This document shows positions 38,274 through 47,484 of a stretch of 64,000 nt of DNA, in pieces. Origin of the DNA: JBEIVB01 sp040374085 (GTDB lineage Bacteria; Bacteroidota; Bacteroidia; UBA4408); contig JBEIVB010000001.1 of the NCBI GenBank assembly GCA_040374085.1, positions 1 to 64,000 of the forward strand, read 5' to 3'. Both the position numbers and the translations under genes were made by a program. The notes beneath the pieces were generated by a model. The model was not told where the DNA came from. It searched no databases and saw only the letters and a program-made list of their open reading frames with translations. Every line of letters starts with the position of its first letter. The first letter of the stretch is position 1.

Positions 38274-39359
38274 TTAATGTTCAGTTGTTGGGCATTCCAT
38301 CAAATAGAATTTCGCATTCTCAGAACCCTTCTTAGCAGCAATCGACCAATCCTGACAGGCCGATGAAAATTCACTGATCATTTCCTTTGCAATGCCTCGA
38401 TTCAAAAATGCGTTGGCAAGATTAGGATCGAGGCGAATGGCCTGAGAACAGGCATCAATGCAACCGTGGTAGTCTTTGTTTTTGAACCGCGCAACGCCAA
38501 GGTTAGAAAAGGCAATTGCATATTGAGGGTCGATCTGTGTTGCAGCTTTGAAGTCGTCGGCGGCCAAATCAAGCTTTCCAAGTTCTAGGAGAACAGAGCC
38601 TCTGTTGTTGAGGGTCTGTATGTTTTGGGGATCCATGGAAAGAGCTTTGGTGTAGGCATCAAGCGCAGCGGAATAGTCTTGTGTTATGCGCATCAGACTC
38701 CCCAGGTTGCTCCATGCCAAAGAAAATTGGGAATCCAGCTCAATTGCTTTTTGGTAATCACGTTTTGCGCCTTGAAAATCTCCTTGCTGACGCTTGGTGC
38801 TGCCCAGATCATTCCATCCAAAAGCAAAATCCGGCTTCAATTCTACTGCGCGGGTAAATTCTTGAGAGGCCTTTTCGAAATCACCCAAGCTGAAATAACA
38901 CATGCCACTTTCGTAATACGGCAAATGGTTAGATGGAGTACGCTCTTTCAACTTGGAAAACATTTCAACTGCCTCTGTGAATTTTTTTTGATTGGAAAGA
39001 ACTCGCGCTAAACCCAGCTGAGCCGATTCAGAGGAGGGATTGATTCTCAACACGGCCTCGAAATCGGATTGAGCAATGGCATATTCTCGAAGCTCCATAC
39101 ATACCAAGCCACGATTCAACAGCGCCTTTTCAAATCCAGGTTTAGATTGCAGAGCAAGAGAAAAGGCCGCTTTAGCACCGGGGTAATCCTTTTGCTGGAA
39201 ACGAGTAAGGGCAAGGTTGAATGTGCGTTCCGCCTCCTGCGATTCCATAACCACCCCAACCGAAACCAAAGAATCGGAATTGCCAACATGTTGAGCCAAC
39301 AAAACCTTCGGTAAGCAGGTTACCCAAATGGAAAAGAGCATCATCCAGGCGGTTTTCAT
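38274..39359 (-). CDS. Exported TPR-repeat protein
   Basis: 361 residues. A signal peptide (AWMMLFSIWVTCLPKVLLAQ) is followed by about eight TPR units from residue 45 to 350, with regular A-x-x-D/A-x-x-x-A-L/I-x-L/I-x-P ends (for example AIELDSQFSLAWSNLGSL). It is probably a periplasmic scaffold. It starts the six-gene run that goes on to the PorE-like gene 3 bases later. A 7/8 match to the -7 box (TAACTTTA, 39378-39385) lies 18 bases upstream on the minus strand. Confidence 0.9.
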   Translation of the reverse strand: MKTAWMMLFSIWVTCLPKVLLAQHVGNSDSLVSVGVVMESQEAERTFNLALTRFQQKDYPGAKAAFSLALQSKPGFEKALLNRGLVCMELREYAIAQSDFEAVLRINPSSESAQLGLARVLSNQKKFTEAVEMFSKLKERTPSNHLPYYESGMCYFSLGDFEKASQEFTRAVELKPDFAFGWNDLGSTKRQQGDFQGAKRDYQKAIELDSQFSLAWSNLGSLMRITQDYSAALDAYTKALSMDPQNIQTLNNRGSVLLELGKLDLAADDFKAATQIDPQYAIAFSNLGVARFKNKDYHGCIDACSQAIRLDPNLANAFLNRGIAKEMISEFSSACQDWSIAAKKGSENAKFYLMECPTTEH

Positions 39360-39416
39360 GCAATCGTGGATTTTGGCTAAAGTTAGTAACTAATGTTTAT
39401 CCAATAACACATGGGA

Positions 39417-39424
39417 TAACTTTG
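39417..39424 (+). promoter_or_regulatory. Bacteroidota -7 box TAACTTTG
   Basis: Exact TAnnTTTG match, 35 bases before the DUF885 ATG. A TTTA 17 bases upstream may be a weak -33 element. It shares the 100-base divergent gap with the start of the TPR/glycan operon. Confidence 0.6.
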
Positions 39425-39459
39425 TTGAAGGCTTCAGCTTTTCGTACCATTGCAGGTAA

Positions 39460-41280
39460 ATGAAAGCCTTTCTGAATCCCCTTGCCCTTTTGGTTTGTAT
39501 AGGGTCGTTTTTGGGTTGCAACCCGAATGCGAAAAAGAACAAACAACCCAATGCTAAGCCGTCGTTAACCCAATTTCTCGATTCCTTGTTCGAGGCTCAG
39601 CTTCGGGATAATCCTCAATACCAAACCACCCTTGGCGTGCGCACCCAGGATAGCCTTTGGACCGATGCTTCGGATGCCTACCAACAAAAGTCGTTTGAAC
39701 GAACAAAAAGGGAATTAACGGCATTGGAAAATCGTTTCGATCGTAAACAACTAAACGCTCAAGACGTCATTTCGTATGACCTTTTCGTGCAATCATGCAC
39801 AGAACAGATGGAGGCATTTCCGTTTCGTTTCCACAATTACCCGCTGAACCAGATGGAGGGGCTGCATGCCTCCATCCCTTCTTTCCTCATCAACATGCAC
39901 ACCATTGAGGAGGTCCGTCATGCACAAACCTACCTGGCAAGATTGGCCGGCATACCAAAGCAGCTTAGGGATTTGCAAGTGCAACTCGACACTCGTCTTA
40001 AAATGGGAATACTGCCTCCAGCTTTTGTTTTTCCTAAAGTTGAAGAAGATTGTCGAAATCTTTTAAAAGGAAAACCCTTCGACAATTCCTCCACCGATTC
40101 ACCCCTTTTCGAGGATTTTTATAATAAAGTAAACGCAGTAAAATCCATTCCGCCGAACGAGGCTGAGGCCCTTATAAAAAGAGCAAAAAAACTGCTTGTA
40201 GATTCTGTAGCTCCCGCTTACCGCAACCTCATTCTGTACTGGAAAACCCTTGCGCAAAAAGCAGATGATCGAGATGGGGCATGGAAGTTTCCCGATGGTG
40301 AAAAGTTTTACGCAATGGCTTTGCGCCACACAACCACTACGCCATTAACCCCCGATCAAATTCACGACATAGGCTTAGCTGAAGTTGCGCGCATACATGA
40401 TGAAATGGAATCCATAAAGAAAAAGGTTGGGTTCAAAGGATCACTGAAAGAGTTTTTTACCTTCATGCGCACAAGCAAAAAATTCTATTTCCCTTCAACC
40501 GAAGAGGGCAAGAAGTCTTACTTAAACGCAACCAATGCCATCATAGATAACATGCGGGGCAAGTTGGATCAACTTTTCATCACCAAGCCCAAAGCGGCGC
40601 TGGTGGTTAAACCCGTTGAGCCTTTCAGAGAGCGCTCTGCCGGCGGTGCATTTTATGAAGAACCTGCCCTGGATGGATCCCGTCCAGGACGTTACTACAT
40701 CAACCTATATACCTTAAACGATCAACCTACTTACCAGATGGAGGCTTTGGCTTACCACGAAGCCATTCCCGGTCATCACATGCAAATTGCCATTGCCCAA
40801 GAATTGAAAGAGCTACCCAAATTTCGAACCTTGGGAGGGAACACAGCCTATGTAGAGGGTTGGGCTTTATATGCAGAGCGTGTACCGAAAGAAATAGGTC
40901 TATACACCGATCCCTATGCAGACTTTGGGCGCTTAGCTATGGAGGTTTTCAGGGCCTCACGATTGGTCATCGACACCGGAATTCACTTTAAAAAGTGGAC
41001 CCGAAAACAAGCTTACCAATACATGATAGACAACACGCCAAATCCCGAAGGCGATTCTCAGAAGGAGATAGATCGTTACATCGTTTGGCCCGGCCAAGCT
41101 ACTGGTTATAAAATAGGCATGATAAAAATATTGGAACTGAGAAGCAAAGCGCAGAAGGCCTTAGGCAGCAAATTCGATTTGCGCACCTTTCACGATGTAG
41201 TTTTAACAAATGGCTCGGTGCCTTTGAATATGCTGGAAAACTTGGTTGACCAATACATCAACAAGGCAAAAGCATCATGA
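39460..41280 (+). CDS. DUF885 family lipoprotein, probable metallopeptidase
   Basis: 606 residues. The lipoprotein signal peptide ends SFLGC (Cys20). The DUF885 core has YHEAIPGHHMQIAIAQEL (His433, Glu434, His439) and NTAYVEGWALYAERV, which supplies the second Glu of a zinc site. Family members are thought to be peptidases or carboxylesterases; the substrate is unknown. It overlaps the MFS gene in ATGA, which suggests coupling of peptide or compound cleavage with transport. Confidence 0.9.
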   Translation: MKAFLNPLALLVCIGSFLGCNPNAKKNKQPNAKPSLTQFLDSLFEAQLRDNPQYQTTLGVRTQDSLWTDASDAYQQKSFERTKRELTALENRFDRKQLNAQDVISYDLFVQSCTEQMEAFPFRFHNYPLNQMEGLHASIPSFLINMHTIEEVRHAQTYLARLAGIPKQLRDLQVQLDTRLKMGILPPAFVFPKVEEDCRNLLKGKPFDNSSTDSPLFEDFYNKVNAVKSIPPNEAEALIKRAKKLLVDSVAPAYRNLILYWKTLAQKADDRDGAWKFPDGEKFYAMALRHTTTTPLTPDQIHDIGLAEVARIHDEMESIKKKVGFKGSLKEFFTFMRTSKKFYFPSTEEGKKSYLNATNAIIDNMRGKLDQLFITKPKAALVVKPVEPFRERSAGGAFYEEPALDGSRPGRYYINLYTLNDQPTYQMEALAYHEAIPGHHMQIAIAQELKELPKFRTLGGNTAYVEGWALYAERVPKEIGLYTDPYADFGRLAMEVFRASRLVIDTGIHFKKWTRKQAYQYMIDNTPNPEGDSQKEIDRYIVWPGQATGYKIGMIKILELRSKAQKALGSKFDLRTFHDVVLTNGSVPLNMLENLVDQYINKAKAS

Positions 41281-42512
41281 TCAAAGAAGTTCCATCTGGC
41301 AAAAATGTAATGTTGCCTATATTCCTTACGGTTTTTCTCGACATGTTGGGTGTTGGCATTGCCGTTCCCATCGTGCCTACCCTCTTCTTGGATCCCGTTC
41401 ATGGTGTGATGCCTTTGGGAACAAGCATGGAACTGCGCAACATCACCCTAGGTTTTTTGTTGGCAACCTTCCCTCTGTTTCAATTTTTCGGCTCACCTGT
41501 GTTGGGAACGCTTAGCGACCGTCACGGCCGAAAAAAAATGCTGTTCCTCTCCTTAGTCGGAACCGCATTGGGCTATTTCCTTTTTGCCTTCGGCATCAGC
41601 CAGAACAGCTTAGTACTGCTTTTTTTTGCCAGAGGGCTCGATGGGTTTACCGGTGGCAATGTATCCATAGCCCTATCCGCCATTTCCGATTCTTCCGATG
41701 ATAAAAACAAAGCTCGCAATTTTGGCATGGTGGGTGCGGCTTTCGGCTTGGGCTTCATTTTAGGTCCTTACATCGGAGGAAGGCTTGCCGACTCTACTCT
41801 GGTAAGCTGGTTTACGGTGTACACCCCATTTCTGTTTGCAGCAATTCTAGGCATACTCAACCTCGCACTCATCCTATTGGTATTCCCCGAAACGCTGCAC
41901 ACCCGCACGCACAAGCGGGTTGATTTTCTGGCCGGATTCAGAAACATGCGCATAGCTTTCTTGAATCCAAACCTGAGCCGTTTGTTTGTAGTGGTATTTT
42001 TATTAACGCTGGGTTTTAATTTTTTTACTCAGTTTTTTCAGGTATTCCTCATCCATAAGTTCAATTTCAGCATCGGTCAAATTTCCGATTTCTTTGCCTA
42101 CATAGGTTTGTGGATTGTGTTGGCTCAGGCTGGCCTCATGAGACCTATGTCCAAGCGCTTTTCACCGGAAAATCTGGTCCTCTGGACTTCCCTTTTTTTG
42201 GGCATCTCGCTTTTTGTTGTGATACTACCCAACCAACCCTATCAGCAATATTGGGTGGCCCCCTTGGTTGCCCTTTCACAGGGTTTGCTTACCCCCAACC
42301 TAAGTGCGTTGGTATCCTCTAAAGCCGGCCCATCCGAGCAAGGAAAAATTATGGGACTCAACCAAAGTGTTCAGGCTGCCGCTATGGCGATACCGCCCAT
42401 TTTGGCCGGGTTTGCCACCAACATCATGTATCAGCTACCGGTGTATTTGGCATCCGGTTTTACCCTGATGGGATGGGTAGTTTTGGCCTCGCGAAACAGA
42501 CTTGCCACATGA
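41277..42512 (+). CDS. MFS transporter, TetA-like
   Basis: 411 residues with 12 predicted membrane helices. Motif A is GTLSDRHGRKKML in the loop between helices 2 and 3, and the motif C-like region GAAFGLGFILGPYIGG is in helix 5, typical of drug/proton antiporters of the TetA/Bcr branch. The substrate is unknown. It overlaps the genes on both sides by 4 bases (ATGA). Confidence 0.9.
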   Translation: MIKEVPSGKNVMLPIFLTVFLDMLGVGIAVPIVPTLFLDPVHGVMPLGTSMELRNITLGFLLATFPLFQFFGSPVLGTLSDRHGRKKMLFLSLVGTALGYFLFAFGISQNSLVLLFFARGLDGFTGGNVSIALSAISDSSDDKNKARNFGMVGAAFGLGFILGPYIGGRLADSTLVSWFTVYTPFLFAAILGILNLALILLVFPETLHTRTHKRVDFLAGFRNMRIAFLNPNLSRLFVVVFLLTLGFNFFTQFFQVFLIHKFNFSIGQISDFFAYIGLWIVLAQAGLMRPMSKRFSPENLVLWTSLFLGISLFVVILPNQPYQQYWVAPLVALSQGLLTPNLSALVSSKAGPSEQGKIMGLNQSVQAAAMAIPPILAGFATNIMYQLPVYLASGFTLMGWVVLASRNRLAT

Positions 42513-43033
42513 AAATTTTCCTCTGGGGAATGCCCGGTGCGGGCAAATCAGCGGTGGGTCAACAACTGGCCGAGTTCCTCAAGGAACCATTCTCAGATTT
42601 GGATCAACTCATTCAGACACAAACCGGGCGCAGCCCAGCCGAATGGATTGCCCAGGAAGGAGAGCACGCTTTCCGGATTCAGGAGCGCCGGATGCTGTTG
42701 GGATGGACGCCGAATCAGGGAGTCCTTGCATGCGGTGGCGGAACACCCTGTTTTTATAACCAATATGAATGGATGAATCAACAAGGCATCACCTTTTGGT
42801 TGAATCCATCCTTAGCTATCATTCAAAACAACTTAGCTCAATCAAAAGAAGATCGTCCCCTACTAAACGCTTCCCATAAACAAACCCTGCAAGACCTGCT
42901 GCAACAGCGTAAGCACCATTATGCACAAGCCCACCTAACACTTAAATGGGAAGACAATGCATCACCAAAAGACCTTGTCCAGCGCATGCTCATTCATTTG
43001 CACAACGCAGGGCTGTGGCCGCCTTCACGATGA
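42509..43033 (+). CDS. aroK: Shikimate kinase
   Basis: 174 residues from the ATG at 42509 that overlaps the MFS stop. Walker A is GMPGAGKSAVG (7-17), DLDQLIQ carries the Mg and shikimate-binding Asp, HAFRIQERRML the shikimate Arg, and ACGGGTPC the conserved glycine loop. DRPLLNA is the lid Arg region. It phosphorylates shikimate for aromatic amino acid synthesis. Its last 44 bases overlap the 3' end of the cysteine desulfurase on the other strand. Confidence 0.93.
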   Translation: MKIFLWGMPGAGKSAVGQQLAEFLKEPFSDLDQLIQTQTGRSPAEWIAQEGEHAFRIQERRMLLGWTPNQGVLACGGGTPCFYNQYEWMNQQGITFWLNPSLAIIQNNLAQSKEDRPLLNASHKQTLQDLLQQRKHHYAQAHLTLKWEDNASPKDLVQRMLIHLHNAGLWPPSR

Positions 43034-44144
43034 GTTCGCGTGCACGAATGACCTCATCATGTTCGGTAAACCGACCTAAGCTGATGCGCACCGTTTCCGC
43101 AATCTCCGATTCTGTTATGCCCATTGCCAGCAAAACAGGCGAGGGCTTTTCTTTCTGACTTGAGCATGCCGCTCCAGCGGAAATACACACCTCCGGTAGT
43201 GCGCGAAAAAGAGACCGATTGAGCACTCCCGGCATCGCTAAGTTGGTGGTGTTGCACAAGCGATGCCGTGTGGAGCCGTGCACCACAGCACCCACTTCAA
43301 CCACCAGTTGCTGCTCCAGCCAAGTGCGCCATCGACTCAATCGAACGCCCTCATCCCACCACGCAGATTCCGCAAGCTCCATAGCCGCCCCCATGCCCAC
43401 AACCGCCGGCACATCCAGAGTGCCCGGCATAAGGCCCTTTTCCTCTTTCCCTCCATTGAAATAAGGCACCAACTCCAGGTTGGGTTTTCGCTTGCGCACC
43501 AAGAGGCCTCCGGCACCTTTTGGCCCATAAAACTTGTGGGCGCTCCAAAAGGCCATGGAAACCTGCCACTCGTTTACATGAATGGGCATCTTACCAATGG
43601 CTTGGGTAAAATCACTGATGAAAAGGGAACCCCTCGAGCGAACCAGAGCTCCTATTTCATCCATAGGAGCCATAACACCGGTTTCATGATTTGCGGCGGA
43701 AACAACAACACCCAATGCAGGTTTCTTGAGGGCTTCGCGCAATGCTTCCATAGAAGGAAGGCCCTCCTGATCAACGCAAAGTATTTCTACCTCTGCACCC
43801 CATGAAGCCATTTCAGATAAGGCATCCAAAACAGCGGAATGTTCGGTGGCAAAAGTCAACCAACGCTTACATTCCAGCTCGTATCGCTTGTGCAAGCCAA
43901 ACAGTCCGGTGCGAATGGCATCGGTTGCACTCCGTGCAAACACAACCTCTTCCGGTGCAACACCCAATACACCGGAGCATTGCAAACGGGCATGCTCAAC
44001 CGCATGACGCGCAAGCACTCCTTCTGCATGATGAATCGATGCCGCATTACCGGGATGCCTCGTAAACCAAGGCATCATAGCTTCCATCACCTTCGGGTCA
44101 ACCGGGGTTGAAGCATTGTTATCCAAATAAATTGAATGGCTCAT
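42990..44144 (-). CDS. Cysteine desulfurase (NifS/IscS-like)
   Basis: 384 residues from the ATG at 44144; 35 further upstream codons are open but not family-like. YLDNNASTPVDPKV is the N-terminal motif. ATEHSAV holds His101, DFTQAIGK the PLP-contacting Asp178, SAHKFYGPKG the PLP Lys204, and AGAACSSQKEKPS the active Cys327. It releases sulfur from cysteine for Fe-S clusters or thiolation. No iscU or suf genes are adjacent, so the acceptor is unclear. Confidence 0.94.
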   Translation of the reverse strand: MSHSIYLDNNASTPVDPKVMEAMMPWFTRHPGNAASIHHAEGVLARHAVEHARLQCSGVLGVAPEEVVFARSATDAIRTGLFGLHKRYELECKRWLTFATEHSAVLDALSEMASWGAEVEILCVDQEGLPSMEALREALKKPALGVVVSAANHETGVMAPMDEIGALVRSRGSLFISDFTQAIGKMPIHVNEWQVSMAFWSAHKFYGPKGAGGLLVRKRKPNLELVPYFNGGKEEKGLMPGTLDVPAVVGMGAAMELAESAWWDEGVRLSRWRTWLEQQLVVEVGAVVHGSTRHRLCNTTNLAMPGVLNRSLFRALPEVCISAGAACSSQKEKPSPVLLAMGITESEIAETVRISLGRFTEHDEVIRARELIVKAATALRCANE

Positions 44145-44155
44145 TTTATTGCGCC

Positions 44156-44163
44156 CAAAACTA
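44156..44163 (-). promoter_or_regulatory. Bacteroidota -7 box TAGTTTTG (minus strand)
   Basis: Exact TAnnTTTG on the minus strand, 11 bases before the cysteine desulfurase ATG. It abuts the plus-strand box at 44164, so only one polymerase could bind at a time. Confidence 0.68.
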
Positions 44164-44171
44164 CATATTTG
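44164..44171 (+). promoter_or_regulatory. Probable -7 box CATATTTG
   Basis: Seven of eight positions fit TAnnTTTG. It ends 4 bases before the ATG of the TrmH-type gene and touches the minus-strand box of the divergent gene. Confidence 0.5.
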
Positions 44172-44175
44172 CGTT

Positions 44176-44970
44176 ATGCTCGAGCCCGAAGCCCTTTCCA
44201 GTCCACAGAACCCAAAAGTTAAACATGTTTGGAGCCTGCTCAACGACAATGCCTACCGCAAAAAACAAAATCAGATGGTGGTGGAGGGAAAAAGGGAATG
44301 CAGTTTGGCCCTGAAAGGCGGGTGGAAGCCCTTGGGCATTTTCCATTGTCCGGAAATATCCCCTTCCCTACCCGATACCTGGCTGCACAGCCAAGCCAAG
44401 GTTTACTCGGTTACGAAAGCCATTTATGAGAAGCTGGCATACCGAAAAACCACCGAAGGCATGATGGCATGGTTTGAAGGAAGAACGCACCGGCTTAAGG
44501 ATTTGTCCCTTGGAGAGAAGCCCCTGATTGTGGTCTTGGAAGGAATTGAAAAGCCCGGAAACTTAGGCGCAATGCTGCGTACGGCAGATGCCGCAGGCGT
44601 TGATGCCTTAATCGTATGCGATCGAAAAGCCGATTTGCATCACCCCAATGTTATACGTTCCTCCATCGGATGCGCCTTTACCGTTCAGGTGGCAGTGAGC
44701 GACTCCTCCGAGCTTCAAAGCTGGCTGGAAGAAAGGAAGATTGCATGGAAATCGGCCACCCTCAGCACCCAAAGCCCTTACACCAATGCCGACCTCAGTG
44801 GCCCTCTGGCTTTAATCTTCGGAACAGAGGCTACCGGCTTAAGCCCCATCTGGTTAACGCCCGCTGAAAATCAAATTACCATTCCCATGAGGGGGCAGAT
44901 AGACTCCCTCAACGTTTCCGCCGCATGCGCCGTGCTCACCTTCGAAGCCGTTCGGCAGCGTGGTCTTTAG
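44176..44970 (+). CDS. TrmH/SpoU family RNA 2'-O-methyltransferase
   Basis: 264 residues from the ATG at 44176. An N-terminal substrate-binding part (about 1-95, QMVVEGKRECSLAL) is followed by the knotted SPOUT domain. Motif 1 is NLGAMLRTADAAGVDALIV, motif 2 IFGTEATGLSP, and motif 3 ITIPMRGQIDSLNVSAACAV. It methylates a ribose in rRNA or tRNA. The two-domain layout resembles RlmB-type rRNA enzymes; the target base is not readable. It is followed 39 bases later by ettA. Confidence 0.92.
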   Translation: MLEPEALSSPQNPKVKHVWSLLNDNAYRKKQNQMVVEGKRECSLALKGGWKPLGIFHCPEISPSLPDTWLHSQAKVYSVTKAIYEKLAYRKTTEGMMAWFEGRTHRLKDLSLGEKPLIVVLEGIEKPGNLGAMLRTADAAGVDALIVCDRKADLHHPNVIRSSIGCAFTVQVAVSDSSELQSWLEERKIAWKSATLSTQSPYTNADLSGPLALIFGTEATGLSPIWLTPAENQITIPMRGQIDSLNVSAACAVLTFEAVRQRGL

Positions 44971-44983
44971 CGATGGGTTTCGT

Positions 44984-44991
44984 TACCTTTG
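44984..44991 (+). promoter_or_regulatory. Bacteroidota -7 box TACCTTTG
   Basis: Exact match in the gap between the TrmH-type gene and ettA, 18 bases before the ettA ATG. Confidence 0.65.
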
Positions 44992-45009
44992 CACCCTCAA
45001 CCATTTCTT

Positions 45010-46698
45010 ATGTCAGACGATAAAAAAGTTATTTTTTCCATGGTGAAGGTTTCCAAAACCCTCAATACAGGAAAAACCATTCTCAAAGACATTTACCTTT
45101 CCTTTTTCTACGGAGCCAAAATTGGCATCATAGGATTGAATGGATCCGGAAAATCAACCCTCCTTAAAATCATTGCCGGCTTAGAGAAATCCTATCAGGG
45201 TGATGTTGTTTTCTCACCGGGATACCATGTGGGTTATCTCGAGCAGGAACCTCAGCTTGATGAAAACAAAACCGTTAAGCAGATTGTCATGGAAGGCGTT
45301 CAGGAAACAGTAGATTTGCTAAACGAATTCGAGGAAATCAACCATAAATTTGGATTGCCTGAATATTATGAAAATCCTGAGGCTATGGAAAAGCTGATGA
45401 ATCGGCAGGCAGCCATACAGGATAAAATTGATGCAGTAAACGCATGGGATTTAGACAACCAACTGGAGGTCGCAATGGATGCGTTGCGATGCCCCGATGG
45501 CGACACCCCAATTCATGTTCTTTCGGGTGGTGAACGGCGGAGGGTTGCCCTTTGCCGACTTCTGCTTAAAAAGCCGGAAATCCTGCTGTTGGATGAGCCC
45601 ACCAACCACCTCGATGCCGAGTCGGTTGATTGGTTGGAGCAGTTTCTGCACAACTATGAAGGAACGGTTATTGCCGTTACACACGACCGTTACTTCTTGG
45701 ACAACGTTGCGGGATGGATTCTTGAACTAGACCGCGGAGAAGGCATCCCTTGGAAAGGAAATTACTCCTCTTGGCTCGAGCAAAAAGGCAAACGCCTTGC
45801 TCAGGAAGAAAAAACCGAGAGCAAACGCCAGAAAACCCTAGCCCGAGAATTGGAATGGGTAAGGCAAGGTGCAAAAGGAAGACAAGCCAAGAGCAAAGCT
45901 CGCTTGGCTGCTTACGATCGAATGCTCAGCGAAGATGTGAAGGCCAAAGAAGAGAAACTCGAAATCTTCATACCCAACGGTCCCCGACTTGGAAATGAAG
46001 TAATCGAATTCGAAGGCGTTTCAAAAGCTTATGGAGATAAAGTTCTGTTCGAGAACCTTAGCTTCCGTCTTCCACCCGCCGGCATCGTGGGCATCATCGG
46101 ACCAAACGGTGCAGGAAAATCAACCTTGTTTAAAATTATTATGGGCTTGGTAGAGGCAGACAAGGGTAAGGTTATCATTGGAGATACGGTGCGCATCAGC
46201 TACGTAGACCAAAGCCACAAGGATATCGAGGCCGATAAATCGGTGTTTGAAGTCGTGGCGCGCGGAGCCGAACTCATTGAAATGGGCGGCAGGCAAATGA
46301 ACGCAAGGGCATTCCTCTCACGCTTCAACTTCAACGGAGCCGACCAAGGCAAAAAATGTGGAGTGTTGTCAGGAGGAGAGCGCAACCGATTGCACCTGGC
46401 CATGGCACTTAAAGCAGAAGGCAATGTGCTGCTCTTGGACGAACCCACCAACGATATAGACGTAAATACCCTGAGGGCACTCGAAGAGGGCCTTGAAAGC
46501 TTTGCAGGTTGCGCAGTAATCATATCACACGACCGTTGGTTTCTCGATCGGGTGTGTACACACATACTTGCTTTTGAAGGAGATTCGCAAGTGTTATACT
46601 TCGAAGGGGGATACTCCGACTATGAAGAAAATAAAAAGAAGCGATTGGGCGATGTGCAACCAAAACGTTTGCGCTATAAAAAACTTACCGTAAGCTGA
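45010..46698 (+). CDS. ettA: Energy-dependent translational throttle protein EttA (ABC-F)
   Basis: 562 residues from the ATG at 45010. Two ABC domains have Walker A GLNGSGKST (42-50) and GPNGAGKST (364-372). The signatures are LSGGERRRVALCR and LSGGERNRLHLAM, and the DEPTNHLD and DEPTNDID Walker B motifs carry the catalytic Glu. The inserted arm and the KAKSKARLAAYDRMLSED-like linker are typical of EttA. It binds the ribosomal E site and adjusts translation to the ATP/ADP ratio. A response regulator follows 4 bases later and may share its transcript. Confidence 0.96.
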   Translation: MSDDKKVIFSMVKVSKTLNTGKTILKDIYLSFFYGAKIGIIGLNGSGKSTLLKIIAGLEKSYQGDVVFSPGYHVGYLEQEPQLDENKTVKQIVMEGVQETVDLLNEFEEINHKFGLPEYYENPEAMEKLMNRQAAIQDKIDAVNAWDLDNQLEVAMDALRCPDGDTPIHVLSGGERRRVALCRLLLKKPEILLLDEPTNHLDAESVDWLEQFLHNYEGTVIAVTHDRYFLDNVAGWILELDRGEGIPWKGNYSSWLEQKGKRLAQEEKTESKRQKTLARELEWVRQGAKGRQAKSKARLAAYDRMLSEDVKAKEEKLEIFIPNGPRLGNEVIEFEGVSKAYGDKVLFENLSFRLPPAGIVGIIGPNGAGKSTLFKIIMGLVEADKGKVIIGDTVRISYVDQSHKDIEADKSVFEVVARGAELIEMGGRQMNARAFLSRFNFNGADQGKKCGVLSGGERNRLHLAMALKAEGNVLLLDEPTNDIDVNTLRALEEGLESFAGCAVIISHDRWFLDRVCTHILAFEGDSQVLYFEGGYSDYEENKKKRLGDVQPKRLRYKKLTVS

Positions 46699-46702
46699 AC
46701 CC

Positions 46703-47428
46703 ATGAGCCAAGAACACCGGGAAAATCAACCCCGGGTGCTGTTGGTTGAGGATGAAGAACACCTGCTCGAAACCATCACCCTAAACCTGGAGCTCGAGGG
46801 CATGGAAGTGATCCGTGCAGTTGAAGGGAAACAGGCCCTGAAGTACTTTCACAGCGCCCGATACGATCTCATCATACTGGATGTGATGCTCCCAGAAATA
46901 GATGGTTTCACCCTGTGCCGAACGATGCGCAAAGAAAACCCTTTGGTGCCCATACTCATGCTCACAGCCAAGGGAAGCAACCAAGATCGAGTGGAAGGCT
47001 TGAAACTGGGCGCAGATGATTACCTAACAAAACCATTTCACTTGGAAGAATTCCTGCTCAGGGTTCACGGACTCATACGGCGGGGACGGCAGCAAAGTCC
47101 GAGCCCGTCTATAGAGCAATACCGATTCGGCCCAAACCAAGTCGATTTCCGATCCTACCGCGTAATCTGCGCAGATGGAACCGAACAAACGCTTACAAAA
47201 AAGGAAGTGCAGCTTCTGAAGCTCCTCATTGAAATGGAAAGCCAAGTGGTGTCACGCGATGCCATTTTGGAATTGGTCTGGGGCTACGAAATATACCCCA
47301 CCGCCCGCACCATCGACAACTTCATTTTAAATTTTAGAAAGTACTTTGAGCCCAATCCCAAGCAACCCATCTATTTTCACTCCATTCGTGGAGTGGGATA
47401 CAAGTTTGTAAAGAACGGAGGCATTTGA
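46703..47428 (+). CDS. OmpR/PhoB family response regulator
   Basis: 241 residues. The receiver domain has Glu16/Asp17, phospho-acceptor Asp60 (DLIILDVMLPEIDGF), Thr88 and Lys110 (YLTKPF). The C-terminal winged helix (about 140-241) has TKKEVQLLKLL and IRGVGYKF. All phosphorylation residues are intact. No histidine kinase is encoded nearby, so it is an orphan. Its neighbour ettA suggests expression linked to growth state. Confidence 0.93.
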   Translation: MSQEHRENQPRVLLVEDEEHLLETITLNLELEGMEVIRAVEGKQALKYFHSARYDLIILDVMLPEIDGFTLCRTMRKENPLVPILMLTAKGSNQDRVEGLKLGADDYLTKPFHLEEFLLRVHGLIRRGRQQSPSPSIEQYRFGPNQVDFRSYRVICADGTEQTLTKKEVQLLKLLIEMESQVVSRDAILELVWGYEIYPTARTIDNFILNFRKYFEPNPKQPIYFHSIRGVGYKFVKNGGI

Positions 47429-47456
47429 GTTTCTCTCTACACGAGGCTGGCATGGG

Positions 47457-47464
47457 TAATTTTG
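47457..47464 (+). promoter_or_regulatory. Bacteroidota -7 box TAATTTTG
   Basis: Exact TAnnTTTG match, 20 bases before the ATG at 47485, just after the response regulator stop. Confidence 0.62.
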
Positions 47465-47484
47465 TGTATTTTGCGCGATTGAAT

